The notes beneath the pieces were generated by a model. The model had not been told where the DNA came from, made no database searches, and saw only the letters and a program-made list of their open reading frames with translations. From Verrucomicrobiota bacterium (GTDB lineage: Bacteria > Verrucomicrobiota > Verrucomicrobiia > Opitutales > Opitutaceae): DNA of 64,000 nucleotides. Position 1 is the stretch's first letter. Each line of letters begins with the position of its first letter. The stretch covers positions 1-64,000 of the forward strand of contig JAEZDN010000130.1 of assembly GCA_023433275.1 (NCBI GenBank), given 5' to 3'. Position numbers and translations under genes: made by a program. Of the stretch, positions 36,401 through 46,100 are shown one piece after another.

Positions 36401-39330
36401 AAACGGGCGACGACTGGGCATTAGCGCTCAAGGCCGATGGCACGGTCGTAGCCTGGGGCTACGACGCCTACGGCCAATTGGACATGCCGGACGGATTGAG
36501 CGACATCGTGCAGATCGCGGCCGGAGATCATCACGGGTTGGCCTTGAAAGCTGACGGTACGGTCGCGATCTGGGGCTCCAATGGATTCAGTCCCGGCCCC
36601 GTCCCCAACAGCCTCACTGACATCGTCGCAATCAGCGCGGGCGACAACCATTCGACCCTGCTCAAGTCCAACGGCCAGGTTCTTTATGCCTACGGCGGCG
36701 CGGTGGCGGACTACGACAACCCTCCCATCGGCCCGACGACCGGCATCGCGATCGTCTCGGGTGAAGACCACAACCTCGCCCTGACTCCATCCGGTGGAGT
36801 GGTTGGCTGGGGCGACAACTGGTTCGGCCAAACCACGGTGCCGACTGCCGCAGGCAGCGGGGTGCTGGCGATCTTCGCGGGGCACAGCCAGTCTTTCGCG
36901 CTACGCGACGCCTCGGGCGACGCCGCGCCCTCGATCACCAGCCAGCCAGCCAGCCTGTTGCGCACTGTCGGGCAAGCGGCAGCATTTACCGTGAGTGTGT
37001 CGGGCCAAGGCCCGTTCACCTATCAGTGGAGGAAGGGCACGTCCAATATCGCGGGGGCTACCGGCGCCACCTTCAACATTGCCAGCCTATCCGCCTCCGA
37101 TGCCGGCAGCTATGATGTGGTCGTGACCAATCACATCGGCGCGGTGACCAGCGGAGCGGCGACCCTGACCATTGCCTCTCTTCCCGCCGTCACCGGCCTG
37201 AGCCCGACCCGCAATATCCTGGCCCCCGGGGAAGCGCTCAACCTCAGCGTCACCGCAAGCTCGGCCGGCACGACCACCTACCAGTGGCTGCACAACGGCA
37301 GACCCATCGCCGGGGCGACCGACGCCAGCTATTCCGTGCCTGGCGTCATTTTTGAAAATGCGGGCTGGTACGCGGTGGACATCACCAACCTCGCCGGTAC
37401 GACACGCAGCGCGCCTATGTTTGCGACCGTGGCGCCTGCCAGAACCCAAGTTGTGTTTTGGGGCCAGAACGACGATGGAAAACTGACCGTTCCTTCCGGG
37501 CTGGATGATGCGGTCGCCATCGCGACCGGCGGCGGCAACGAATACGGCCATCGCCGGGCTCTCGCGCTCAAGCGGGATGGAACCGTCGTCGCCTGGGGCA
37601 ACAACTTGACGAACGCGTACGCGGTTCCCGAGGGATTGTCCGGGGTGGTCGCGATCGCCACGGCGCGCGAACATTCGTTGGCGCTCAAGAGCGATGGCAC
37701 GGTCGCGGCCTGGGGCAACACCACCCACGGACAAACCAGTGTGCCAAGCGGCCTGTCGAACGTCGTGGCCATCGCGGCAAATCATCTCCATTCCGCCGCC
37801 CTCAAGGCCGATGGCACGGTAGTGGTGTGGGGTGACAACAACAACTGGGTTCCCTCAACGCTACCAAGGGACCTGTCCAATGTGCTGCGCCTAACCACCG
37901 GCAGCGTACACGGCCTGGCCCTTACCAGCCAAGGCACGATCACGGCTTGGGGCAATGACACTTACGGGCAGATCAGTGGCGTCCCCACCGACGACGATAT
38001 CGTTGCCATCAGCGCCAATAGTGTCCATTCACTCGCCCTGAAAGGAGACGGCACGGTGCTGGCCTGGGGTGACAACGCAACCGGCCAAGCCGACGTGCCG
38101 GAGGGCCTGACGAATGTTGCCGGAATTTCTGCCGGTTACTACCATTCGCTGGTGCTGAAAACAGACGGCACGGTGACGGGCTGGGGTTTCAACATTCGCC
38201 AGGTGGCGACGCCCCCCGCCGGCCTCGCTGGAGTATTTGCGCTTTCTGCCAGCTACAATTTCTCCCTGGCCTTGCGTAATGCGACCGGAGACGTCGCGCC
38301 AGGCATCAGTGGGCAGCCAATAAGCCAGTCTGCCGATGGAGGGATGAATGTTGCCTTCACGATAACCTCTAGCGGCGACGCGCCGCTGGTCTATCGCTGG
38401 CAAATGGGCACCGGCGAAACTTGGCAGGACATGTATGACGGCGAGGAGTGGTGGGGCGCAGCCACCGACACACTGACCATCGCCAACTGGGCGGTGACAG
38501 CTCTCAATGGCATTCAATTCCGCTGCATTGTCACCAACGGCGCCGGTACCGCCACCAGCCGGGCCGCCCTGCTGACGATACCATCGGCTGACTCCGACTT
38601 TACCGGTGATGGCCAGAGCGATATTCTATTCCAGAACTCCGTCGACGGTCGCGCCGGCCTGTGGCGCATGAATGGCACCACACCCAACCTCTGGATCGAC
38701 CTGCCACCTTCCTCCCCTGCTTGGAAGATTGTCGGCACCGGTGATCTCACCGGCGATGGCCAGAGCGACGTGATCTTCCAAAATTCCGAGGATGGGCGGG
38801 CCGGCCTGTGGCGCATGAATGGCACCACGCCGAACCTCTGGATTGACCTGCCCCCCTCCTCCACCGTGTGGAAGATCGTCGGCACCGCCGATCTCACCGG
38901 CGACGGGCAATGCGACGTGATCTTCCAAAACGCCAGCGACGGTCGCGCCGGACTGTGGCGCATGAATGGCACCACGCCGAACCTCTGGATCGACCTGCCC
39001 CCCTCCGCCCCGGCCTGGAAGATGGTAGGCGCTGGCGATTTCACCGGCGACGGCCAAAGCGACATTCTCTTCCAAAATTCCGACGACGGCCGCGCCGGAC
39101 TGTGGCGCATGAATGGGACCGCGCCGAACCTCTGGATCGACCTGCCCCCCTCCTCCCCGGCCTGGAAGATAGTAGGCACAGGTGATTTCACCGGCGACGG
39201 CCAAAGCGACGTTATCTTCCAGAACGCCACCGACGGTCGCGCCGGGCTGTGGCGCATGAATGGCACCACCCCCACACTCTGGATCGATCTGCCCGCCTCC
39301 TCCATCCACTGGAAAATCGTGAATCGTTGA
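30481..39330 (+). CDS. Giant secreted RCC1/Ig-like/FG-GAP repeat protein (member 2)
   Basis: A roughly 2949-aa protein. The start is uncertain: GTG at 30481, preceded by CAGGG, puts a signal peptide (AFKILLILALASVLAAVAGASA) near the N-terminus; the frame is open to 30055. Domain order by position: canonical RCC1 repeats (LKxDGTLWGMGxNxxGQLGDGT, 30690-32600); three Ig-like domains (32620-33430); four modules, each a propeller with repeats of the form HSLALKxDGTVVAWGxNxxGQ, beginning at about 33430, 34770, 36115 and 37440; each of the first three is followed by two Ig-like domains (YQWRKxG..LxGxTxxxL..DxGxYxVxVxN) and the last by one. Five FG-GAP repeats complete it. The last propeller has seven WG strands. 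It is probably extracellular; ligand and partners are unknown. Confidence 0.82.
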   Translation: MHSIKYLCPLLGSWSVHATRYKAFKILLILALASVLAAVAGASAHPSSLLWGTPEVTLGLLTRATPRPIANQVVKAAMTGEYTVYLKADGTLWGAGRNDSGQTAAYGSTTDHSFPWQLASGVVDFAALDRQTVFLKSDGSFWLLGGDPESLVSAPVVTPLQIGSSVTAFVMTYSGVFWITSGGTIGERAMNFGTGAGGNTYTLGGLGGSVTSLAAGNNTWYFVKSDGTLWCLGENNFGQLGDGTLSNRTTPVQIPVASVARAFAAAGSRHAVFLKQDGTLWGMGRNNLGQLGDGTTTDRAVPGLIATGVTEVRLENEATYFIKADGTLWGTGSGIYAQADGTTANRSSPTLVADAILDYRSGMLLKTDGTLWAKGVNNYGQLGDGTYTARPAPVQVASGVQSVTKAMGCMAYINTRGELWTAGSNSRGQLGDGAQKPEYILLGTDAVAVDMGFDSGLYTRADGTLWSTYEGQIAGVTSVVAVKIAEFGASRAFLKSDGTLWHLGYDGVIAQMASDVTSFTLGGSFATYVKSDGTLWVMKTPSYESGPTWLNVSSGPVQISSSVTSVTAGHDHLLYIKTDQTLWGMGTQYGGWGQYEPGAVAISPVPVASGVSAVSASLSRNLYVQTDGVLKVRSWDWGDDFGDVYTGSNGVLFGAAGKQYSYYVKTDGTLWRTWGDPPWWGGTEQVGSATTAVSTGSDGGVMIVQIPGTGQAPGINTHPQPVQVVYGRESVLSVGAIGDGPLDYEWFKDDVPITEARSAQYVIPYATPGDAGAYRVKVTNHNGHTYSNVATVTVATPLVITTQPADQLVNDGSTAHFSVQTESGAPLTYQWQIKLRGDSSWSNLSDATGIQGSAAQFFSITASLARHGAQFRCVVTNIAGSMTSSPAKLVVRQAVTAAVSGSARTVLTMGQAVAFTTTASSAIGAPLSYQWKKGNRPIAEATTATLALDNFSPDDAGPYVLEVSDPYGGIVRLTRFIVPDFGPTQVIGWGANGSNQLSAPLALNNAIAVAAGSAHSAALKPDGSLQIWGASSQGQQPGGTTSEVVAVRAYGNRTIALRSSGGVMMWGSGTSASGLSDVIAMAIGSENYFLLRNDGTTYAARFDSSAYPASPASFADVAGIAAGGLHLLVCKLDGTVAAWGADSHGQATVPGALTGVTAVAAGARHSLALKADGTVVAWGDNEFGQATVPGSLTGVVAIEAGEYTSLARRSDGSVVIWGRNTSGETAVPDGLGTFLAVAGGGQHSLGLRASNGDAMPSISTQPASQQHAVGEPVALTVTAAGGAPLHYQWRRNGTNVAGATSATLNFASVTAQQGGYYDVVVSNHVGSVTSATAVLSVVGADVPPFVTEAPVPRQVGMPGQPLELAVNAVSANLPLGYQWKRNNRLIAGATSATYQIANFTNAAAGAYTVEITDGLGLKTYSTSFVQPYYALTQVKAWGSVFQDLPTGLDDLVALTPGPVALNADGTVIAWDNGSFGLNTIPAAATNVAALSANGSYALALRADGTVVTWGNFIPGNLAVPDSLTGVIAGSMGGGHALALKADGTVVAWGSNAHLQAAVPGGLANVVQVAAGNIHSLALKLDGTVVAWGNNSYGQASVPAGLTGVVQVAAGASTSFALKDDGTNVAWGLADWSNQTTVPSGANPATAIAAGSEHVVALKPDATIVSWGANTYGQQNIPADITDVVQAVASGGGTLVLRDASNDAVPQITVHPGSVLRAIGDNLTLTVTAAGAGPFTYQWRKAGTPLAGETGPTLLLGDLQLVDGGSYDVVVSNHVGDTPSHPAVVTVQAPPAITSAPAHLLVGTPGQPLSLEVTATSANAPLTYQWRKNNRLIAEATSPTYTLPAFVNADAGTYTLEITDSQGLKKWFLCFVQPYRNQTQLVGWGLDNHGQASPPPGPAYVAAAGFPGRSFGLTREGHVIGFGTSLLPHGLTDVVAMANGIVLNSDGTLAPWDPDAPHFYHFPLPPGLRDVVSVKTGDDWALALKADGTVVAWGYDAYGQLDMPDGLSDIVQIAAGDHHGLALKADGTVAIWGSNGFSPGPVPNSLTDIVAISAGDNHSTLLKSNGQVLYAYGGAVADYDNPPIGPTTGIAIVSGEDHNLALTPSGGVVGWGDNWFGQTTVPTAAGSGVLAIFAGHSQSFALRDASGDAAPSITSQPASLLRTVGQAAAFTVSVSGQGPFTYQWRKGTSNIAGATGATFNIASLSASDAGSYDVVVTNHIGAVTSGAATLTIASLPAVTGLSPTRNILAPGEALNLSVTASSAGTTTYQWLHNGRPIAGATDASYSVPGVIFENAGWYAVDITNLAGTTRSAPMFATVAPARTQVVFWGQNDDGKLTVPSGLDDAVAIATGGGNEYGHRRALALKRDGTVVAWGNNLTNAYAVPEGLSGVVAIATAREHSLALKSDGTVAAWGNTTHGQTSVPSGLSNVVAIAANHLHSAALKADGTVVVWGDNNNWVPSTLPRDLSNVLRLTTGSVHGLALTSQGTITAWGNDTYGQISGVPTDDDIVAISANSVHSLALKGDGTVLAWGDNATGQADVPEGLTNVAGISAGYYHSLVLKTDGTVTGWGFNIRQVATPPAGLAGVFALSASYNFSLALRNATGDVAPGISGQPISQSADGGMNVAFTITSSGDAPLVYRWQMGTGETWQDMYDGEEWWGAATDTLTIANWAVTALNGIQFRCIVTNGAGTATSRAALLTIPSADSDFTGDGQSDILFQNSVDGRAGLWRMNGTTPNLWIDLPPSSPAWKIVGTGDLTGDGQSDVIFQNSEDGRAGLWRMNGTTPNLWIDLPPSSTVWKIVGTADLTGDGQCDVIFQNASDGRAGLWRMNGTTPNLWIDLPPSAPAWKMVGAGDFTGDGQSDILFQNSDDGRAGLWRMNGTAPNLWIDLPPSSPAWKIVGTGDFTGDGQSDVIFQNATDGRAGLWRMNGTTPTLWIDLPASSIHWKIVNR
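38596..39330 (+). repeat. 5 x 147-bp FG-GAP repeat array (member 2)
   Basis: Units start at 38596, 38743, 38890, 39037 and 39184; the last ends at the stop codon. The phase and length are identical to the other three arrays. Confidence 0.95.
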
Positions 39331-39499
39331 AAACTGCTGCACTTCACCCTTTATGGTCCCCGCATCTCTTGATTCGGATATAACCTCGAAGTCCACACCA
39401 AGTCCCGATACTGCGCTCTAAACGCGAACGACTATCCTGGGATTTAGACAGCTATTGCATCGCTCCTCTTAGCCTAAATCAACCTTTTACCAACACCTG

Positions 39500-40150
39500 A
39501 TGTCCCTCGCGCCCTCCTCCCCCTCCTTGCGAAACCCACCCTTCCGCAGGCTCAAACAGATCTGGTGCCTCGGAGTCTTGGTCGGCTTGGCCGCCTCCCT
39601 CCGCGGCACGACAGTAGCCCCCCCCGCTTTCTCCGACTTGGTAAACCAGTCGGACTACATCGTAAGGGCTGTGGTCAAGTCGGTGTCATCCGAACATGCC
39701 CGGACCAACAGCCGCAAGATCGTCACCCAAGTTGAACTGGAAGTGCGGGAAATCATCGCCGGCCAGCCTCCGCAGCCCTTGGTCCTGCGGGTGCTGGGCG
39801 GCAAGGTCGGTGATCAGGAGATGATTCTTGAAGGTGTCCCCCAGTTCAAAACGGGGGAGGAACACATCCTCTTTGTTCAGGGCAACGGCCGGCAAATGTA
39901 TCCCCTGGTGGCCATGATGCATGGCGTCTACCCCATCAAGCGCGAGCCCAGCGGCCGCGAATTCATGACCCGCAGCAACGCGGTCCCGCTGCAGGACGCC
40001 TCGGAAGTCGTCCTGCCGATGACCTCGGGAAGCGCGGCTGAACTCCAACGCCGGATGCGGGGAACCGCCGAGGCTCTCACACCGGACCAATTTGCCCAAC
40101 AGATTCGCGCCGCGGTCAAGGCCTCCAACACACGACTCAATGAGCGCTAA
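39500..40150 (+). CDS. Secreted protein of unknown function, coupled to the matrixin-containing giant
   Basis: A 216-aa protein with an N-terminal signal (LKQIWCLGVLVGLAASLRGTT). A beta-rich body follows: FSDLVNQSDYIVRAVVKSV, LEVREIIAGQPPQPLVLRVLGGKVG and EEHILFVQGNG..YPLVAMMHGVYPI. I recall similar proteins beside matrixin-type proteases in Verrucomicrobia and other groups, but know no function. Its stop overlaps the ATG of the next gene by 11 bases, which implies coupled translation and a functional link. A chaperone or inhibitor role for the protease is speculation. Confidence 0.7.
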   Translation: MSLAPSSPSLRNPPFRRLKQIWCLGVLVGLAASLRGTTVAPPAFSDLVNQSDYIVRAVVKSVSSEHARTNSRKIVTQVELEVREIIAGQPPQPLVLRVLGGKVGDQEMILEGVPQFKTGEEHILFVQGNGRQMYPLVAMMHGVYPIKREPSGREFMTRSNAVPLQDASEVVLPMTSGSAAELQRRMRGTAEALTPDQFAQQIRAAVKASNTRLNER

Positions 40151-43100
40151 GCGGCTGGCCAAATTCTTTGCAGGCATTGTCGCGGCCTTGCTGGCAGCCT
40201 CGGTCGCGTGGGCGTACGTGATCATCAAGGACGCGAGCGGCATTTATGTGAACACTTGGATGCCCGGTTCGATTCCCACGCAGGTCAGGCTCGCCACCAG
40301 CCCGGCATTGAGCGACGGCACCAGCCAGAGCGCCAGCGTGGTGGCCGCGATGGATGCCTGGAATGCTCAGTTGGGCGTCGTGCAGTTTTCCGCGCAACAA
40401 CTCGGGCCCGGTCCGTACGAGGTGGGCAACGGGATCAACGAAATCGTCATGGACAGCACCATCGACGGCGACGAATTCGGCGGCAGTACGCTCGCCGTCA
40501 CGGTGTCGTTCACCGACGGCAACGAACGGGTCGAATCGGACATCATCTTCAACACCGCCTGGACTTGGGACTCCTATCGCGGAAACCTGCAGGCGCCCGA
40601 GGATATTCGCCGCGTCGCCATTCACGAACTCGGGCACGTCCTCGGCCTCACGCATCCTGACCAGGCTGGTCAGTCCGTCACGGCAATCATGAACAGCACG
40701 GTGAGTTCCATCGATGCCCTCCAAAGCGACGACATCGCCGGCGGCCGGCTGCTTTATGGCGCTCCCGGCTTTGTCCCCGCCAACGACAGTTTTTCCAACG
40801 CCTCCGCCATCAACATGACCGGCGAGTCAACCCAAGTGACGGGCACGAACGTCGCGGCGACTGCGGAAGCCGGAGAACCCGCCCTCGACGCGAGCGACCC
40901 CGGCCGGAGGACGGTCTGGTGGAAATGGACTCCGCCGAGCAGCGGCCCCGTCACCATCAGCACCCTGGGCAGCAACTTTGATACTCTTCTGGGCGTCTAC
41001 ACGGGCGCGTCGGTCGGATCACTTACACCAACTGCGCTCAATGACGACGTGGACCCGGGCTTGATTCGCACCAGCGGCGTCGCCTTCACCGCCGTCGGGG
41101 GTACCACCTACTCCATCGCGGTGGACGGCTGGGGCGGGTACTTTGGGGCGATTACGCTGAACGTGGCCTTTACCTCCGCCTCCGTTCCTGTCCCCACTGT
41201 CACCAGCGCCGGCACCGCCAGCGTGGGGGTCGGCCACTTGTTTTCATATCAGGTCACCGCCAGCAACAATCCGACAAGTTTCAGCGCGTCCGGCCTGCCG
41301 GACGGCCTTTCCATCAACAGCTCAACCGGCGTCATCATCGGCCGGCCCACATTGACCGGCGTATTTCCCGTCACACTCACGGCAACCAACTCCGGCGGCA
41401 CCGGTTCGGCCAATCTCACCCTCACAGTCACGGATGCGGCCCCCGTCGTAATCACGCAAACGAGCGGGGCCCAAGTTCTGACTCCCGGGGCAACCCTCAC
41501 ATTGGAAGCGACCGGGTTCAGCGCCAATGGACCCATCAGCTACCAGTGGATGCACGACGGCCGGCCGGTCGAGGGGGCGACGTCCAGCAGCTTGTCGCTG
41601 TCTAATGCCACAATCTCGGACAGCGGTGCGTATTGGCTGAGGCTGACGAATTCCGTAGGAACTACCTTCGGCCCTCCCTCCTTCGTGCGGGTTGCGCCTG
41701 CCGTCACACAGGTCCGAGTGTGGGGAAGCAATAGCGACGGACAGCTGGGGGTGCCAGCGGGGCTCACCGACGTTGTCGCGATCTCGCCGGGCAGGAACCA
41801 CACCTTGGCGCTCCGGCGCGATGGCTCGGTGGTCGCTTGGGGCTCCAACAGTTCCAGCAAGACCACCGTACCTGCGGGCCTGACGAATGTGGTAGCAATA
41901 GCGGCCGGCGAGGAGCATTCCGTGGCGCTAAAAAGCGACGGCACGGTCGTGGCTTGGGGAGTCAATTCGTCCTCGGGCATCACGCAGGTTCCAGTTGGGT
42001 TGACTAACGTCGTGGCGATTTCAACCGCTGGCGGCTACTCTGTAGCGCTCAAGACCGACGGCACGGCGGTTGGATGGGGCAGCGATCCTTGGAATGAGCT
42101 CGGCGTCCCCTCTGACTTGGGCCCCATCGTTGCCGTCTCATTGACCGATTGGGACAGGGCCATCGTTGCACTGAAATCCGATGGCACGGTTCGCGCGTGG
42201 GGCTACCAGCACTCACCCGTCCTGAATGTGCCCGCGGGGTTGACCGATGTGAAAGCGATCGCAGCCGGTGGCAACCACGTCCTGGCACTGAAAGTCGACG
42301 GCACGCTCGTCGCTTGGGGACCAAACGACTCCGGCCCGACCTCCATCCCGACCGGAATGTCCGCCGTTCAAGCAGTCGACGCCGGCTACGGCCATGTGCT
42401 GGCCCTCAAAAACGATGGCCAGGTTGTCGCTTGGGGTAGAAACGACGATGGCCAGACCACTTTGCCTGAAGGCCTGACCCAAGTGGTGGCGCTCGGCGCG
42501 GGCGAACGCTTTTCCGTGGCGCTGCGCGATGCCACCGCCGACACGATCCCCTCGATCACCGTCCCGCCCGCCAGCCTGGCCGTGTCCGAAACGGGGACCG
42601 CTACATTCTCGGTGACCGCCACCGGGTCCGTTCCCCTGTCGTACCAATGGCGGAAGGACGGCACGAACCTCTCTGGGGCCACGTCGCCGACGCTCACGCT
42701 CGCGAACGTGACCGCGGCGGACGAGGGAAACTACGACGTCGTTGTCTCCAATCACCTCGGTTCAGCTACCAGCGCGAGCGCGGCCCTAACTATCCATCCC
42801 CTGCCCTCCGTTGCCACGGTCGGGACTACTCGTCGCGTGCTCCTGCCGGGCGACAATCTCACCCTGGCGGTGACAGCCGCAGGCAGCGGGACTCTCAGCT
42901 ACCAATGGCGGCACAATGGACGACCGATAGCGGGAGCCACCCGCGCGACCTTCGATTTGGCTGGGGTTAATATCGCCCATAGCGGGTGGTACACAGCGGA
43001 TGTTACGGATCAGCATGGCATCAAGCGCAGCGCACCATTCTTTGTCACAGTCGCGCCGTCACTCACGCAGGTGCGGGCTTGGGGATCCAATGATTCGGGA

Positions 43101-46100
43101 GAACGTAACGCGCCGCTCTCATTGACCAGCGCCATCGCGATCGCCGCTGGTGCAGAATATGCACTGGCCCTTCGCCGGGATGGGACGGTGGTGGGATGGG
43201 GCAACAATACGATGGGACAAACCACGATTCCCGGCAACTTGGCCGATGTGGTGGCCATCGCCGCAGGGGCAAGCCACGCACTCGCATTGAAGAGTGATGG
43301 CACCGTGGTGACCTGGGGAAGCAGCGGTATCCCGGTGCCGGAAGGCCTGAGCGACGTGGTAGAAATTGCAGCGGGTGGCGTCCATTCCCTCGCGCTGAAG
43401 AGCGACGGCACCGTCGTCGCATGGGGTTTGTCGAATGGTACTGATTCGACGATCCCGCCGGCTGGACTCACCAATGTCGTGGCGATAAGTGCCGGAGCGA
43501 ACTACTCGCTGGCACTCAAAATCGATGGGACGGTCATTGCTTGGGGAGACATGAGTTTCGCCAAGAGCGTCCCCCCCGGCCTGACGGGCGTGAGCGGGAT
43601 ATCAGTGGGTTTGGGCGGACACATCCTTGCCCGGAAAGACGATGGCACTGTTGCCGCCTGGGGCCGGGAAAATGAGGGCCAGAGCACGGTACCTCCAGGT
43701 CTGACCGGGGTGGTGCAGGTCGTGGCTGGTCATGCCCATTCGTTGGCCCGCAAAAGCGACGGCACGGTGGTGGCTTGGGGAAGCAACATCACAGGCGAAT
43801 CCTCGCCACCCGCGGATCTGACCGGAGTGTTTGCGATCGCCGCGGGGGGAGGCTTCTTCGGCATCGACGGTTTTAAGGGCTTCTCCATCGCCTTGCGCGA
43901 TGGCACGGGCGATATTGCACCCGGCATCGTCACAAATCCGGCAAGCCAGACCGTGGCCGAGTTACAGACCGTGATTCTTTCGGTGGCCGTGATCGGAACG
44001 CCGGAGCTTCACTACCAATGGCGCAAAGCCGGGACACCCATCGCGGGGGCCACATCGTCCACCCTGACATTTGCCAGCGTGCAGCTCGCCGATGCGGGCG
44101 ATTATGATGTAGTGGTCAGCAATAACTACGGTTCGGTCACCAGCGCACTGGCGACGCTTACCGTCGCCCCCATCCCGGTGATCGCCAGCCAGAGTGTCGG
44201 CTGGCCCTTGGTGGAACCGGGCGCGGGCTTTAATCTGGCTGTCAATGCCACGGGCACCGGCGTGCTCCGCTACCAGTGGACGCGCAACGGGCAGCCGATC
44301 GCCGGCGCGACCGCCAGCAGTCTGGGGATCGCTGATGCGTCGCGAGCAGATGCCGGTCGGTATTTGGTCTTTATCACCGACGATCATGGCACCAGGCGCA
44401 GCAAGCCAATCACCGTGCGGGTAGCCCCGGCGAATAGCCAGGTGCGGATATGGGGCAATACCAACCACCCCGTGAAGACGTTGCCCGCGGACTTGAATGA
44501 TGCCATGGCTGTCGTAGCCGGCTCGGGCTCAGGCCTGGCAATTCGTCGCAACAAGACGGTGGTGGTTTGGGGCGGCGCCGGCAATGACGTGTCGAACGTC
44601 CCGTCGGGATTGGATCAGGTGGAAGCGGCCACCGCTGGGAACGGCTTCTACCTTGCGCTCAGGGGCGACGGGACCGTGGTGGGATGGGGCTCCAACAATT
44701 ATGGCGCCCACGTGGTACCAGACGATTTGGATAATGTGAGTGAGGTTTCCGCCGGAAACAGCCACGCGGTGGCCCTGAAGGCCGACGGGACGGTCATCGC
44801 TTGGGGTCAATCCATCTACGGCCAAACCGATGTACCTGCGGGTTTATCGAGCGTTTTCGCGATCAGTGCGGGCGGCTATCACACCCTTGCCCTCAAGGAT
44901 GATGGCACGGTCCTGGCATGGGGCCATAATGGTTCCGGGCAGCTCAATGTGCCTAGCGGCTTGAGCAACGTGGTCGCAATTGCGGCCGGCGAGGACCATT
45001 CGTTGGCGCTCACAAAGGAAGGAACAGTCGTGGCGTGGGGGAGTAACCATTATGGAGAAACGACTGTTCCCCCAAGCCTCACCAACGTCGTTGCGGTCGC
45101 AGCAGCACGTTATCATTCGCTGGCATTAAGGGCCGACGGTACGGTAATCGCATGGGGCTCAACCGCAGATGGCAACACGGCTCCGCCTGCGGACCTAACC
45201 GATATTTACGCCGTCGACGACGGCATCGGGTTTTCGCTCGGACTACATAATCTATCGATGCCGGTCATCAACGCCCATCCCATGGATTTCGGCCTGCCAG
45301 TGGGGGCAACGGGTGTCTTCGAAGTGGAAGTTGGAAGCGGCACAGCCCCGTTGACCTATCAATGGCAGCGATTGTCCGCCGGAAGCGGCACATGGACCGC
45401 TGTAACCAACAACAGTACTTATTCAGTTACTTCCGGAGTCACCCGTTCCACCCTGACCATAATCGGCGGAACCCTAGCCATGGACGGTGACCAGTTCCGC
45501 TGTGTCATCACCAATTCACTCGGCGTCGCTACATCCAACGCGGCGAGGCTCACCATCACGGAGCCGTGGCCATTCATTACCGTGCAGGGTCAGAATCGGA
45601 ATGTCGTGGAACCCGGCCAGCATCTGAATCTCAGCGTCCTGGCGAGCGGAGCGGGACCCTTCACCTATCAATGGATGCGAAACGGCCTGCCCATTTCCGG
45701 TGCCACGGGCAGCAGCTACTCCGTCGGGCCCGCCACGTACCAGGAGAGCGGGTGGTATGTGGTGGATGTTACCGACCGCTTCGGGGTGAGCAGTCGCAGC
45801 TCCCCAATTTTCGTCGATGTTACTCCGCGCTACACGGAGGTGAAGCATTGGGGCCTCTACGCCCACTTGAAACCCCCGGGCATCGGACGGGTGTCTGCGA
45901 TTGCCAGCGGCGATCACGTGTTGGCGCTCAAGAGCGATGGCACAGTCAGGGCTTGGGGCTCAGACGGCCAGCACCCGATGACAGTGCCCGCCGATCTCAG
46001 CGGGGTCGTGGCTATCGCCTCCGCGGGCCACGCCATGGCGCTGAAAAGCGATGGCACCGTCACCGCTTGGGGCGGCAATAATTTTTTCGGCCAAGCAAGC

